A DNA stretch of 44,050 nucleotides from Candidatus Omnitrophota bacterium (GTDB taxonomy: Bacteria > Omnitrophota > Omnitrophia > JAHJGZ01 > JAFGJY01), in the NCBI GenBank assembly GCA_016928875.1, contig JAFGJY010000034.1, positions 1 to 44,050 on the forward strand, read 5' to 3'. The stretch itself is not shown here. The first letter of the stretch is position 1. More notes on this DNA, generated by a model. The model was not told the origin of the DNA. It ran no database searches and saw only the letters and a list, made by a program, of their open reading frames with translations.

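Noticed and set aside
44034-44036. TTG at 44036 as start of the giant protein (as in the ORF track)
   Set aside because: The frame remains open upstream to the window edge (N-S-A-K-L-F-M...), and no start context or signal peptide is visible; it is an edge artefact.
3708-44050. Giant ORF as NRPS/PKS megasynthase or Ig-repeat adhesin/RHS toxin
   Set aside because: No A/C/PCP/KS/AT/ACP motifs, no Big/cadherin repeats and no RHS/YD repeat tracts; domain content is helical repeats, glycan-active, TM and HExxH.

Overview
The window is dominated by one uninterrupted minus-strand reading frame, 3708..44036 and open to the window edge at 44050 (>13,440 codons, 5' end not in the window). It encodes a giant multi-domain, membrane-associated protein. 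In N-to-C order (high to low coordinates) I read: a beta-rich, barrel-like segment; an alpha-helical region; an Ala/Thr/Ser/Pro linker; about 28 tandem units of an unnamed repeat family ('A', YFG[AV]A...EYxRQxxIVxxL) with clear higher-order duplications; a second helical repeat family ('B', about 8 units); a glucoamylase-like domain (cyclic beta-glucan-synthase-type PF10091/DUF3131-like motifs) followed by a CBM-like beta domain and another B-like unit; a very long helical region; a multi-pass membrane block; a beta-rich soluble module; a second multi-pass block; a long Lys/Glu/Asp-rich coiled-coil region; and a C-terminal HELVH...E zinc-metallopeptidase-like module. The overall style (giant ORF, helical repeats, glycan-active domain, TM blocks) resembles the giant genes reported from Omnitrophota, but I cannot confirm taxonomy. 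Downstream on the same strand is a frameshifted REP-associated (Y1/HUH) transposase with REP-like palindromes. Beyond that is a secreted PPP-family phosphatase (1..2877, running off the left edge) that appears to carry an N-terminal, degenerate phosphodiester-glycosidase (NAGPA-like) domain; the ORF track omitted it because it has no stop in the window. I saw no tRNA, rRNA or CRISPR array. Plus-strand ORFs inside the giant gene are treated as antisense shadows.
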